64,000 bases of DNA from Endocalyx cinctus (GCA_001600455.1 BCKC01000009.1:2374594-2438593); one strand, 5' to 3'. Shown: positions 1 through 12,700, counted from the stretch's first letter. Notes: generated from the letters alone by a model not told the origin. Translations and numbers: made by a program.

Positions 1-344
1 ATGGATGCTTAAAGTAAACATAGAATGTTATATCATTGTGACACAAATAATCCGATTTTCTATACTTTATTGTTCCTTTCTTACTTCCTTCTCTCATACG
101 TATGATTCGAACAGTGGGGAGGGAGTCAACAACAACAACAACAAATAAAATATAAAATAAAATAAACAACAAGAAATCAAACCATAAATTATGTTTTTCA
201 AGTACCTAATGTTCCTTCACTTTTCTTGATTTCTGTAAATAATGTTCCAACAATAGTAGCTTCCAATCATCTTCTCGAGACCTATAACGTCTATAAAACC
301 CTTCCATCCTTAAAACTTCCTATCTTTTCATTTTTTCTATACAT

Positions 345-382
<38 letters not shown>

Positions 383-396
383 ACTTCATTACCCAT
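1..396. other. Upstream region of the glycosyltransferase-like gene
   Basis: This AT-rich stretch has no credible gene. It contains an (AAC)n-like run near 130-142 and a (GA)n microsatellite at about 351-378 that ends about 20 bases before the ATG of the next gene, so the microsatellite probably lies in the 5' leader or core promoter. Confidence 0.6.
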
Positions 397-1983
397 ATGG
401 CCCTGTCTATCACTGGTGTCCCGAGGGGAACACGGATCATTCTATTTCCAATTGGCATATTCGCCTTCGTATCGGCTATCATCCTGCTATATCGGGATGC
501 CCAAGCTGGTACCGATCTGATAAAGAATCTTGCCAGCATTAACAATCAACAGATCGAGAACCTCCATTATGAGTACAAACCGACCAATACCTTCCCACCT
601 CCTAGGTACAAACCCACCCCTACCTATACCGTCCCCCAAGTCACCGATCCGTTCCCCTTGCTCGCCACCTCCGACGTCGATCCGCCTTCGATACCCGAAT
701 ATAACCACCCGTCTTCTGATCTGTACGAAAAGTATGGCCTCACCCATACGCCTCCTCTCTTCATTGGCTTCACCCGTCAGTGGCCCATGTTACTACAGTG
801 CGTAGTTGGCTATCTGACGGCCGGGTGGCCGGCCTCGTCTATCTACGTAGTAGAGAACACCGGCATGCACGGCTCTAACCGCGACGGACTTTTGTCCATT
901 CAGAACCCTTTCTACCTCAACCATACCACCTTGACGCGCCTCGGCGTCAACGTTGTCACCACCCCCGTCCTTCTCACCTTCTCGCAAATGCAGAATTTCT
1001 TCCTGAACAAGGCGATCGAGAGAAACTGGCCGTATTACTTCTACTCCCACCAAGACGTCTTGGTATTCTCTTTCGAAGACGGGGCCGACGATTTCAAGAG
1101 ACCGGGCGACCGGGAGTGGTTCTTCTACGACGACGACGAGTATAAGGAGGATAGCGCCCGCGTCCCCGCCGGCGGGGAAGGGTATAAGACTATATTCGAA
1201 AACTGCCTCCGGGACTTGAGCGTCGCCCGAGACCGCCAGGAGCGTTGGGGCTTCCGCTGGTATCAGTACGATCATCTGACTCTGGTCAACCGGGAGGCGA
1301 TGGAGGCCATCGGCGGCTGGGACAGCCTGATGCCCTATTACGGTTCCGACTGTGACATGAACGCTCGTCTGGAAATGGACGGCTGGACCATGAGGCATCG
1401 CCGCGTCGGCATCGTCGAGGATGTTTCGACCGTCCTGGAGGACCTGTCCGCCCTATACAGGGTCCCCGGCGTTGCGCCCCGCTTCGTAGATCCGAACCCG
1501 GTACCGGAAGAAGATTTGGAAAAGCTGGAACGCCCGCAGCACGAACAGGAAGATAAGCAGAAGAGCGCGGAAAAGACGGAACCCGAGACGGAGGACGGCG
1601 CGAAAGCCGGTCGGAAAGAGAGACGGGGCAAGCGGCACGAGATCAGCTACGACAAAGAGCAGAAAACGAAGTCGAAGAGCACGTCGAGCAAGGGATCTTC
1701 CAACCTCTTCCGCGAGCTTATCAAGGTAGGCGATGCTATGAGCGCGTACAAGTATCGCAGCGATAACTCGGCCCGCAACTCGTGGCAGAGCAGTCAACAC
1801 GGCGGCGACGGCGAACCTTATCATTACAGCGCCGAGGGCTTCGCTACCTCGTTCTGGATTCTCGCCGACGCCGGTAGGGAGGTATTCAGACAGAAATGGG
1901 GACACCGCGATTGCGACCTCACCAAAGAGACGGCCCTTACGCTAGGGGATATGTGGAGAGTCGAGAAAGACTGGGATGACTGA
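397..1983 (+). CDS. Type II membrane glycosyltransferase-like protein (GT-A fold)
   Basis: This is a single open frame of 528 residues with no intron needed. Residues about 13-32 form one hydrophobic segment after a short basic N-terminus, which suggests a type II membrane protein with a lumenal catalytic part. A proline-rich stem (about 60-110) follows. Residues about 120-370 look like a GT-A nucleotide-sugar transferase: the stretch FYSHQDVLVFSFED, and the later PYYGSDCDMNARLEMDGW, with acidic residues where such enzymes bind metal and sugar nucleotide. Residues about 380-450 are highly charged (Glu/Lys/Arg) and probably disordered, followed by a conserved-looking C-terminal tail. Proteins of this type occur as uncharacterised or putative glycosyltransferases in many ascomycetes. 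The acceptor and donor cannot be told from sequence. The start is the first ATG after the (GA)n leader, and codon bias is good throughout. Confidence 0.75.
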   Translation: MALSITGVPRGTRIILFPIGIFAFVSAIILLYRDAQAGTDLIKNLASINNQQIENLHYEYKPTNTFPPPRYKPTPTYTVPQVTDPFPLLATSDVDPPSIPEYNHPSSDLYEKYGLTHTPPLFIGFTRQWPMLLQCVVGYLTAGWPASSIYVVENTGMHGSNRDGLLSIQNPFYLNHTTLTRLGVNVVTTPVLLTFSQMQNFFLNKAIERNWPYYFYSHQDVLVFSFEDGADDFKRPGDREWFFYDDDEYKEDSARVPAGGEGYKTIFENCLRDLSVARDRQERWGFRWYQYDHLTLVNREAMEAIGGWDSLMPYYGSDCDMNARLEMDGWTMRHRRVGIVEDVSTVLEDLSALYRVPGVAPRFVDPNPVPEEDLEKLERPQHEQEDKQKSAEKTEPETEDGAKAGRKERRGKRHEISYDKEQKTKSKSTSSKGSSNLFRELIKVGDAMSAYKYRSDNSARNSWQSSQHGGDGEPYHYSAEGFATSFWILADAGREVFRQKWGHRDCDLTKETALTLGDMWRVEKDWDD

Positions 1984-2440
1984 GCTGGTCACGGACGTCA
2001 TCGAGGGAGTCTTAGATGTAACTGTCTGCATTGTACCCTTTTTTTTTTTCTTTTTTTTTTCTAAATGTTTTGGGTTGTGATTTTTGATTTAGGCAACGGC
2101 GTTTAAATCGGCTCTTAAACAACACAGGATAAGATGTAAAAAGGCGTTGAATCGATTTAACTATACTTATTTGTATAAAGGAGGAGAACCGGTACAGGAT
2201 AGAGAAGCAATAAAAAGAAGGGGGAATATATATATCTTTGTAGTAATCCCGTCAAAACAGTGAGTGTTATGAGTATAACTATCTTCAGTTTACTATTATG
2301 TCCTACTTCGTTGCGATTATATCCTTTATGCCTATGTTTATTATATAAACCAGATCGGGCCTTAGATGGCACCAGCAGCTCAGCCCGGGATTTTTTTTTT
2401 ACCCTGGGTTTATTCTAGCATCATATCTAATGCGTATGAA
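1984..2440. other. Intergenic, convergent 3' regions
   Basis: This stretch separates two convergent genes. It has T-rich tracts at about 2039-2060 and a T run at 2392-2400, with no supported ORF. It presumably holds the 3' UTRs of both neighbours. Confidence 0.5.
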
Positions 2441-3369
2441 TCAATTTCGGATGGCGAAAAACCAATTCTGGGCACTCTGCGAGGAGCCGAGCATGCCCTT
2501 CATCCAACAGATATCGTCACCATCATAATAACCCCATCCAGCACCTGCGCACGCGTCGTTGGACGCGCATAATTCAAAACATTCTTGCGGGGTACTTATT
2601 GGCGTGTTGCTCAAGTCTGAAGCGCCTCCCGACTTGTTGTAATCGAGGTTGCAGACCAACAGGAAAGAAGTACCGTCGTTGGTATTGTACGTGGTGCCAT
2701 TCGCTTTAGGACACGATAAAGTTGACACCGTCGAAGAACCGGTAGGTGACGCTGACGATGATCTAATATTTCACTCTTGTTAAAAAAAAAAAAAAAAAAA
2801 AAAAAGGAGGGGGACAACAGAGCGATAAGGATTAGGGGAAAGCATAGGAGAGAAGCTTACGAGGTTGTGGGACTTGTCGAAGCTGCCGATTCCGTCGTAG
2901 AACTTCCGGCCTGAGTTCTGTCACTTAAGCCGACGCCCAAGCCAACCGCCAGACCGATCACCAGGAGGGCGATCAGCGGCCCCAAAGCGAGCCAGAAAAT
3001 CTTGGGCCTCAGTCCCATGATAGTCTTACCGGCGTACATCGTCGGCGGCGGCGATAGTAGCGGCCGTCTTCCATTCAGATACTTGGCGTTATCTTGATAC
3101 GCGTCCCAGCCGTATTGATGCGGATATGGCGTGGAAGCGGACATGCTACCGCTTGTCGTGTCGTTGGATCCCGGCTGATACCCGTCGTAGTAGTGCTGAG
3201 TTAGCAGCGATCGTTGCGAACGTTGATCGTTGATTCTATAAACCTGTGCCGGTACGGTCATCCCCACGGATTCTTTTTCCATCAATTGGGGCACTACCTC
3301 CGGTAAGTCATCGTGGGTCCTGACTTCCAAACCGGCCTGCTCCCCATAATTTGCGCCGGACCCAGCCAT
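2441..3369 (-). CDS. Single-pass membrane protein with C-terminal PAN/Apple-like domain
   Basis: There are two exons, 3369-2861 and 2762-2441. The intron has a GTAAGC donor, an ATATTAG acceptor and a 24-base A tract on the + strand (2782-2805). The joined protein is 276 residues. The first ~120 residues are polar and Tyr/Pro-rich with no signal peptide. One strong transmembrane helix follows (around LGPLIALLVIGLAVGLGVGL), then a Ser/Thr-rich linker, then a compact Cys-rich domain with spaced cysteines (LSCPKANGT, LLVCNLDY, ECFELCASNDACAGAGW, DDICWMKG) that resembles fungal PAN/Apple or WSC-like modules used in carbohydrate or protein binding. The topology is probably cytosolic N-terminus and extracellular C-terminus. 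The intron join is in phase and extends the Ser/Thr linker smoothly, which supports the model. The function is unknown. Confidence 0.8.
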
Positions 3370-4955
3370 TCAATTTTTTTTCTTTCTTTCTTTGTTTCTT
3401 TTCTTTCTTTCTATCGTCACGAGAAATTTGAGCTTGGTTATGGGGTATAGCTATGAATAATTTTACACGTATTTTCGTCGGTACTTCCGTGTACTCACTC
3501 TGTGAACTGGCAAGTCAAATAAAAGCTTAAACAATAACAAGGCCTGGGAAACGAATGCTAGATATAGGGGTGTCATATTGTCGGGAATTTCTAGGTCTAT
3601 TTTTGCACGTTCAATAAAAAAACTATTACCCCAGCACTGGAAGTAGACGGGCTGACGGGTACATTCCAAAGCTGAGGGACAAGGGTAGGCATATCTCTTG
3701 ATATCGGCATAGATGATGGTAGCATTCAGGGGTCTTGAACGATATCAGGGCAGAGGTAACACTAGGACGTTAATCTGCGACACGAAGGATTGAAAACTTA
3801 CGGTATTTGACATATCTGCATCGTTGACTTCTGAGCATATGCAACCATATGTAACCGCGGATTATACATCACATCATTGTTTGGTTTGCTGCATTTCCAT
3901 TTAGGATCGTTTTGTAACACATTTGTCTCAATATACCCGAGCGTACCAAATAGGCACAGAATGCACATATGTGATAAGCCCAACGATTTGTTTAAATTAT
4001 TATTTCGCTTTAAGACCAAATATAACCCCTGAGTACTACCGACGATCGCGTTGTTTGATCCTAGCATCCCGTATTCGCGTCTGGGTCGATGACTTGCTCA
4101 ACATGATAGCGTACTAGCCATCTAACTTCTAGTATGCAGCCACAAGTAATTAACGTATGCGGAACAGAGGCTATCCGTCAAAATACTGTTAATAGCCGGT
4201 GCTACTATATTGTAGTTACACTGGTAACGGACGTAGGGAAAACCTTTCTAGTTTCAAGTTTTTTTTTCTTTTTTTTTCTTTCTCGTATCGATATTGTTTG
4301 TTGCTATGACTCGACAATTTTTTGGGCTGTGTGTAGTTCAAGACACTGATACTATTTAGAAATACAAGTATAGATGAGAGCATCGATACCCATCTACGAG
4401 TCCCCCAGCATATCAATTGATTATTGCTACAGTGGCTGACTTTTTGTGCCATCAACACTCTAGCCAAATCTGACATGGGCAGCCAAAGTAATTTCCACAG
4501 CTGACGCCAGCTTCATGTTGCTTGGTGAGGCTACTTGGGGGCAGACAGAACTTCTCAGAGGTTTAAAAGGTCATAATAAGTAGGATACATTTGTCACTGG
4601 ACCTTCGTAGAATGCCTCTTGTGGCCTTTGAATACTGCAGTTAAAATATCGAGGCGTCTGAAAGCCAGGGTGGCATACCTGAGCTATGGACTGAATTGCT
4701 GCCAGGAAAAATACTCTCAATGTAGAGAATTCTTGATAAGGCTCGACGTCCTATCATATATGTAATATTGTACCCATGGTTGTTATAAATTTTCATTATA
4801 TAGGATGTAATATATATATATATATGTATGTATAGTGGAGAAATGGGTAAGTCGATCTTCATAAGGGCGCTACGCCCCGTCATCTAGCTGACCATTCATA
4901 CGCATCAAACTGGTGCGCACAAGACACAGTAACATATAATGAATATATACCTATA
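3370..4955. other. AT-rich intergenic region
   Basis: No gene is supported. It contains pyrimidine tracts at 3366-3410 and 4259-4282 and a (TA)n run near 4810-4825. Short open frames here show no family similarity. A 68-codon frame at 3463-3669 on the minus strand contains a stretch vaguely like an ankyrin repeat, but it is too short to call. Confidence 0.5.
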
Positions 4956-7900
4956 TCATACGATTTCATAATTGAAAACAGTTCCCTTGTCTGTCATCGT
5001 GGCCTTTAGCACGGGGTGGGGTGCATTTTCGCCCGATGACTCCGACTCGGGGGTGGTCAGGTAGTCGCTATGGGTGACGACGAGCTGAAAATCTGTCTCG
5101 CCGACGAGATCCGCGCACCGTCTGGCAACAACCGCTTGACCTGCACTATCTAGGCTGTCAAACGCTTCGTCTACGAGCAAGTAACGGGCGCGGTGAGCGC
5201 TGCGCATCTGCGCGATTTGTACCAGCGCGAAGAAGACGGCAAGGTCTATGCGCTTGCGCTCACCCCCGCTCCGCTTCGCGTAGGACAAGCCAGCGGCGAT
5301 ACCTAGGGTCTGGTTTAGGACTGCCGGTTGTGCAGCCGTGCTGGATAGCTTGTCCTCGTTCACATCGCCCTCGTCCTTCTCCTCGGGGACAATCAGGCTC
5401 TGTAACATACCCCTCGTCATCCCACGGACATGGCGCGTGTCTTCGTACAGGACGACTAGGATATTCGATGCTAGCGCATTTAATTCTTCCAGGCTCTTGT
5501 CGAGCACGAATGCGCGGAATGTGGAGACCGTCGCGGCTTTTGAGCGGCGTTTGGATAACGCGGCGTCCCAGAAGCCGAATAAGTCACGAACCGACTCGAG
5601 ACCGTTGATTTCTAACTCGACCTGAGCCTGCTTGGAAAGTTCCTCCGCGAGCGAGGCTTGCTCTTCTTGAAGAAGACTTTGATATATCGCGACTTCGTGC
5701 TGCTTGTTAGCTAGGGCCGTCGTAAGCTGAGCTTTATTGCTCTTAGCCTTCTCATCATTTTCCAAATCCTGCTCGTGTCCACGTCGCTGCTCGGCCAATT
5801 GATTTTGTAAATCAGACTCATCACCCATAAGCTTATTTAGGTGTTCGAGTGACATCAGTAACCGATTTCTAACACTTTTACTATCTTCGTCGATTAACTT
5901 CGCGACCATGACGCGGATTTCTTGCTCGTCCATGTCCATATCTCGTGCCATTTTACCATAAATACCTTCCTTGGAAATTATTGCGTTCTCTAGATCTGTC
6001 TCAGCTTCTTTTATCTTCTGCTTCAAGATTTCTATCTCCATATTTTTCTCGCTCTCGCTTTGAATACCGTTCTCCGAATTTGATCTGATCTGATCACGAA
6101 TAACTTGAAGCTGATCAGCCAGACGTTCCAGAGCCGTCGTTCCGACTCGGATTACGTGTATTAAGGCCTGGTTTTCGGACTTTTGCTGTTCATGTTCATC
6201 TTCTGTATTTTTTGCCTGTAATTGAAACCAGTGTCGGGTATCGTCGAGCGTATCGATGGCGGCTTCGATAGCCTGAATTTGGTGTTGTGTAGCTGTATCA
6301 ATTTCGGACGGCGTGGATAGCTTCACCAGCGAATCGCGTAAGTATTGGGTGTGATGCTCTTTCTCGTGTACGTCTTTGTCGGCTACCGAAAGACGAGTCA
6401 AAAGGGCGTCTTTAATGTCGATATCATGAACCATTCGTTGGGTTTCAGTCACGATTTTCCGAGTATCCCGAATCTCCGTCTTAACGCGTTTAAGCTCTTC
6501 CTCTAAGTCATCTACTTTGGAGGGGAAAATGGTCGTACTCGCGTCAGAATCATTACTTGGAAGCTGTTGTTTTTGAATTTGACTCTCGTGGTGGAACGAG
6601 CTGATTGCGTCTGCCGCGATCTGCTCTTCTAGTCGAAGTCGTTCCAATACCCCTATTCGCGAAGCCACGCGACCTTGGATATGTGCAATGGTCTGTGATA
6701 CGCCTTCCGATTTACCCAGCGAGTCGTTCAATTCGTCATTAACATCTCGTATCATCTGCTTAGTTAAGACCGCGCACTGGTCTAGTTTCCCAAGACCGAG
6801 GGTCGATTCAATCAACTCGTGACGCTGAGCTGGGGTAGCGCTCAAAAAGCTAGCCGCACTCTCGTGACCGAGCACTACCGTTTTCACGAAGGTCGTATAA
6901 TCGATCCCCAGCAGTTCATTGATGGCTAACTGGGTGCTGCGAGCATCGGGTTGTTCGAACTGAGGCTGCTCTGCCCCGTTCAGCGTAACCACGACGCGAT
7001 TACCGTGCACCGTGTGGCTGCGATACCGGGTAATACGATAGCCATTTTCAAACGATAAGCTAACCATGCAGTCCTTACCAGTTGCGTCGTTGACTACGTC
7101 GTTAACAGCTAACCCATTTCTAATACAGCGTCCAAATTGACACCACACCATGGCCTCTATTAACGTGCTCTTCCCGGAGCCGTTGCTCCCCACGACAAAG
7201 GTAAGATCGCGTCCCAAAGGGCCGTTGAAATCAATAACAAGCTGCTCTCGGATGCCGAGGAAGTTGGTTATAGCGAGGGAGGTCGGCCGAGCCACGAAGA
7301 TTTGTCTTGCGGAGGCAATCTGATTGCGTTGTTGGGTAGAAGACGTTCTGTCGATCAATGTCCTGTAATCTACCTCGGCATGATCGGATGCAGTAGCAGC
7401 GTCGGAAGCGAGAATTAAACGATGGCCTAAACGCACCAGATCTTCGCGTCGAGATTCTAGACTTTCTTCGAGATCTAAAGACTGAACGTAGTCCCGAAGA
7501 TAATCGAGGGGGTCAACTTGCATTGGTGGTGTCACGGCGGAAGTATCCGAGGTATTGTCAGACTCGGGTGGTAATGAGTTCAAGGTATCTTCGGAAGACT
7601 GTTCGGTTTCTAAAGGTTCGAATACCGCGTCACGATCACTTTCGGGAGCCGAAGCACCGAATGTGGAGGTAAAGTATGGGCCAGGGTGCCTCGTCGAGAA
7701 ACTCGGGGTTGTAGGACGCCATTCGCGCACGCTCTGGGCGCCCAGAGCGAGCAGCTTATCCCGTGAATTTAGAAAGCGTGATTGGGTGAGCTCGCCAACA
7801 AGCATCACGTGCTTATCCCGTACCTTGTCACTATCAACTTCGGCGTTGACCAGCTGGGAATAATTGACCGTGACGTAGCCGACGGCGTAGGGATTAACGA

Positions 7901-8766
7901 TCAACTCGTGCTCCAGCGTTACCGGGTTCAGCAGCACGACGCCGCGATTCTCGTCACACAGGTCGGACCAGGTTAATTGCAGAGGTGCGCCGAGGTATGT
8001 GACACTACCTCGTAGTTGGTCAGCCCGACCGGGTAGAGCTTTCGCGGTTGGTTGAAGAATGGTCTGATGGCTATGAAAATGGCCAGTAAATGTTCTATTT
8101 TACGATTAAGACCGTACGCTATAAATTTTCAACCGGGGCTTGCCGGGGGGAGAAGGGGGAAACCAACCTCGCGAGGCCGCCGAAGTAAGCCGGGCCGGTA
8201 AGTCCATGATATTTGACGGAGTATCCGGCGTCTCCTCCTTCGGTCCGAATCACGTGGCGCTGAGTGACGGCTCGGTTGAGAGCCAAGTGGCCAAAGGCGA
8301 CGGTATCGGAAGCTTCGTCAGGGTTGATAGTAGCGACGAAGTCTGTCAAGGTAGACTGATCCTCGCGGAAGGGGAGGATAAGCACGCGCCTGTCGTCCCA
8401 CGTGTCTTTCGTTATCTCGGAATGGAGGGTGACGAAAGGCTTCAGACGGCGCATAGACAGGGCGTCTAGAGCAGTGATGGAATATTCACGGCGGTAGGCA
8501 AGGTCATGATTTCCCAGGAGTATATTGACGTGGGGAACGGAGTTGCTGAGCTCGGAGAGGAAGCGATAGGCGGCGGAGAGTACAGGGGTGAGCTGAGTAG
8601 AACGAGAGGTGAGAATGTCACCACATATGACGACACGGCTAATGTTTGGATATCGTCGAGTCAACGATAATATCCAATCTGCTGTCCTGACTATACGGCC
8701 GAGGTCCCGTTTCTGAAAGTGTATATCACTCAAGAGCAGCCAACGTGGATGTGACGGTAGGCGCAT
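4956..8766 (-). CDS. Fused Mre11/SbcD-like phosphoesterase and Rad50/SbcC-like ATPase
   Basis: There are two exons, 8766-8168 and 8094-4956, joined by a 73-base intron with a GTTGGT donor and an ATAG acceptor. The join completes an Arg codon and runs directly into the fifth phosphoesterase motif. The product is 1245 residues. Residues 1-210 carry calcineurin-type nuclease motifs: D-x-H (D14, H16), GD (D50), GNHD (86-88), H160 and GHFHSH (from 204). A capping region follows, then an ABC/SMC-like ATPase: Walker A GSNGSGKST near 501-509, about 400 residues of charged predicted coiled coil, signature SGGERKR near 1143, Walker B RYLLVDEAFDSLD near 1168-1180 and a VVTHSD H-loop near 1207. This matches bacterial SbcD followed by SbcC, which process DNA ends and hairpins, but here in one chain. 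No CxxC zinc hook is visible in the coiled coil. It is distinct from the usual separate nuclear Mre11 and Rad50. An in-frame stop lies just upstream of the ATG, though an earlier targeting exon cannot be excluded. Confidence 0.88.
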
Positions 8767-9091
8767 GTTGCAGCGATGTGATCTGCTTCACCTTACTTAA
8801 GTACCTAAGGTACCAGGGTACTTAAGTACTTAGCTTATCCACTTTTACGTGAATCCTTATTAAAGTATTTTGAAGATATTGAAAGGCGTTGAACCTCGCA
8901 CATTCTCCAACGATGCCTGTCATAAAATCTGTAATATACAAAAATAAAAAATAAAAAAGGGGGGGAAATATTTAGATGAGATTTATAAGAATTTATTTTA
9001 TTAGCATTATAAGAAGGGTATTGAAGGGTTTGTTGAATCCAAACGGTAAAAGTACCGTAGGCATGAGTTATATGATAAGAATGGTAGGAAA

Positions 9092-9125
<34 letters not shown>

Positions 9126-9708
9126 GGGGTGAACTGTACAGTTAGGTGGTTTCTAATCATTGATAAGACTAAGCCCTATACAGTACGTTAGGTACCCCTA
9201 TTTATTAGTTGGCGGATGGTACCTAAATCTTAGTGTAGGGTAATAGGTACCTAGGCAGCTAGGCAACTAGATAAGTACCTATAATTACTTACTCGTTTTA
9301 CTTCATATACGATGCAGAACACTATGCGACAAAGGCCTCGTAACTTAAAAAGAAGAAGACTAATAATAATAATATCTATGAGAAGCAGAGGGAGGTTGAG
9401 CTATCAAATATTTAGATATGATATTAGCCATACCACGATTCATATCGTTTCTTTCCTGCTCCCTCTCCTCTCCTATTTGCCTATCGTTACCCTACGTGAT
9501 GTGGCACAATAACGCTGAATAAGATAAAAACAGTATATGTTTTAGTTGAAACAGAAAGATGAAATTTATCATCAAGATTTCGTAATATGTTTCGCTATGT
9601 TATGCTTTACTCTGCTACGCTGTGCTATGCTCTTTGCTATGCTGTACGTAGAACATAACCGTGGACTACCGAACCAATAAAAGAAGTAGCTTAATCTGAC
9701 CACTTTCG
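8767..9708. other. Intergenic region with GGTACC-rich palindromes and a poly-T tract
   Basis: This is the region upstream of the nuclease-ATPase gene and downstream of the NatB subunit gene. It contains overlapping palindromic motifs of the CTTAAGTAC/AGGTACC type at 8797-8835 and 9190-9285, and a 29-base T run at 9097-9125. No gene is supported. Confidence 0.5.
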
Positions 9709-12700
9709 TTAATCCCACTTTACTTCTTTCCAACCTCTCACCACCGTTCGCCAAGATTCGGCAACTTGATTCGACCATTCCTCCACGTGCGACAATGGGA
9801 TCGCTTCTTCAAGGGACTTGGCCAATTCCGTCTGTAACGCCTTGTGCGATCTATAGTGGAAATGCTCCGGTTGACCCATCGCCCAGCCCGTTATACGATC
9901 TAACCAGCTGGTTTCGTTCAGTTTGCTATCCAACCGTCTGATATGTTCTTTCATTTGTGATTCCGCCTCCGCCGTCGTTTGGTCCAGCTTCTTCAGCATC
10001 GGTGCAAGCCATCCACCTAACGCGGTCCCTTGCGCTTTGTTCTCCGCTCGGAATTTATCAACCACCGTATTCAGATAAGCCGACGTTCTCTTCGCCAGCA
10101 TACATGTTTCACGCTGCATCCCTACGGCATGCAAACCGGTCACGCCGTGGAAAGTATCCAGTTCCGAACGAGTGAGCCCCGGGAACTTGAGTATTCTCTT
10201 AGTATGCTCCCCGATATATCCCACGGCATCCTTCATGCGATCATCGAGATCCCTCACAACTTTCTCGTCCACTAATCGTACCGCAACGACACTTTCAAGG
10301 ACGCAGTTAACCAAATCCGACAATATCACTACCACCCTAAAGTATTTCAGCTCTGCGTCCGTGAAGAAGTGGCTGTTGCCAACGTCCTTCTGTATGATCA
10401 AAACAAGTGTCTCGTAGATGTTGCTGCACCTAGATTGCGCGTACTCCCAGTCAACCTGGAAGGTCTGACCGGGTTTAGATGCTTTGTAATCTTTAGGCTG
10501 GATATTACAAACCAGGTCCCAGAACCTTTCGCTGCATATGCTCATTTGAATCCGTACGTTCTAGGAAAGAAATCAAAATATGTCAACATACAATCGGGAT
10601 ATAGACATATGGGAAACGTACCGTGGGAACCGGTCCGCAGCTCACGAGGTCCTGGATGGTGGTGGAGTCGGGATCACCAAAGTCGGGCAAGCAGGTATAA
10701 TCGGTATTATCGACCAGTGTTACATCCGACGTAAGATGTCCTACGAGAGTGAGCATTCTGAGTTTCAAACGGAGCTTGGAAAAAAAGGTAGGTATCCTCA
10801 CCGATGAGTGCCTCGTCGTCGATCGCACCGTCATTTTTACCCGCCCTGCACCTTGCCCCACGACGCTGCTCAATCACGGGAATAACCATATTACAACTAC
10901 GAGACAGCTTCGAGGTAGCCTCCAGGGCACTCTCTAAGAAAGCGTAACACTCATGTTCGAACGCCGTTCGGGCCTGGCGAGGATACTGGTTTCTGATGGC
11001 CTTGTCGAAGTAGTTGACGGCGGCCTCGGGTAATCTGACATCGTGGGAGCTCGGCAAGGGGAAAATAAAGTCGGCTGGAGAAATAGTCGCCAGCCTATCC
11101 ACCATAAGAGACCCTAGTGACTCGTGGAGAATGTTTTTAACATCGACAGTATCGTACAAGGCCTTAGCTTTCGATACGCTGCCCATGAGTAGATATAGCT
11201 TAAAAAGTAGCATGCGGGCGTGGTTTGCCTTGGGTAGTTGTCCAGTACAGTAGTCAAGCCAGAGAACGGCGGATAAGAACATCTGTACATTCGTATAAAA
11301 AAGGGGGTGGTGGCGGTACGCATCGCGACCTCGAGGATGAATGCCAGCCAACTTCAAGAGGCATAGGGACCCAACCACGCATAAATCCGATAACGGGTCG
11401 ACCAGATTTTCGGATTTACTTATGGTGCCTTTCCGATAAGTCATAGATGCCGTAAAAGCCGTAAGACAGTCAAGTGCCAAAGATTCGAGACAGCTCATGC
11501 AATCCGTACCTTGAACGGTGGCCCCGCAGAAACTACACACCTTATCTGTCTGCTTCGTGGCCATGAGATATTGTACTATGAATCGGAAGCTCATGAGGTG
11601 ATATAACTTGATCCAATCGATAAATTCCTTGAGGGATTGCAACGTGGGCGACGGCTCGGGCACCGACTGCCTGGCGTCAGTAGGAGATCTTGGGCTTCAT
11701 CAACGCGATCTGCGTGCGAACGTTACCTTTAGGATAGATTTTTGGCTGAGGAGTTCGACTAGCGATTTAGTTTCGGCATCTGTCAAACGCATGATAAACT
11801 CTCGAAGACCGTCGTAGAGGTTTGTTCTACGGCACCAGTTTACCGCATATTGAAAGAGATGGGTGACTCGAGTCGAAGGGCCGTCTGGGGTTACGGGTGG
11901 TATTTCCGTCTGGTCAGAGAAGCGTGAAAATAATACTTCAAGGTTGAGCCTGTCTACGTTCGCTTTAAAAACTGCCAAAACTGTAGACTCGGCTCTTTCC
12001 CAGGACCGAATCAGCTTGTCGAGCAGCTTCTGAACTTGTTTCAACGCACTGTTTTTTTTTTTTAGTAGGTTAGTATAACACAACGAATGGCCAGTTATAA
12101 ATCACGCTTAACTTACATTTTACTATTTTTACACCGCTTAGCCGAGTTTATCATGGAAACCCACAAGACATATTCGCGGCTTGCCATGATATAGGCAGAC
12201 TCTTCGCAGGTGCGTGAGCTTTGCACCCGATGCCGGATCTTATCCGGCTTTTTTTCGGATCCCTCTCTTTCTTCTCCATCTTCTTCCCCTTCTTCCCCCT
12301 TTCCCCCTTTTTCTTTTGCTATGGCTTCTATTTCTGACTTATATCTAGTTGTGGCTTCGGAGAAAACTGTTCTGCCAAGTTGAAGTATTAACTCATCGGC
12401 CTGCGGATTATCTGCTAAGAAATACAAGGCCAATCGGTAGGACGAGTCAAAACCTTCTTTCACGAATGTCAAAATGCCAGAGTTAGGGCGCCCGAGAAGT
12501 TTTATGACGTCTTCAGGCTTGTCGTATTTGATGTGGATCGTGAGCCACAATCGAAGCTCCTCATCTGTATGGATAGCCCGAGGAGAAAGAGCACCATCTT
12601 TTGGAAGCTGGTAATCGAAGATGAGCGGACATGGAATGAATGAGATCGCCGAGGTGGGTGGTTGAGAACTGACCTGATAACGAAGGTTGAAGGCCTTGTC

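Noticed and set aside
793..1398. 201-codon open frame on the minus strand inside the glycosyltransferase-like gene
   Set aside because: It is antisense to a clearly coding frame, has unnatural composition, and is a by-product of GC-rich codon use.
4956..7937. Reading the ATPase part as a stand-alone Rad50 gene starting at 7937
   Set aside because: The frame is open upstream to 8094 and continues the phosphoesterase motif GHFHSH; a good intron joins it to the phosphoesterase exon, so a single fusion gene is better supported.
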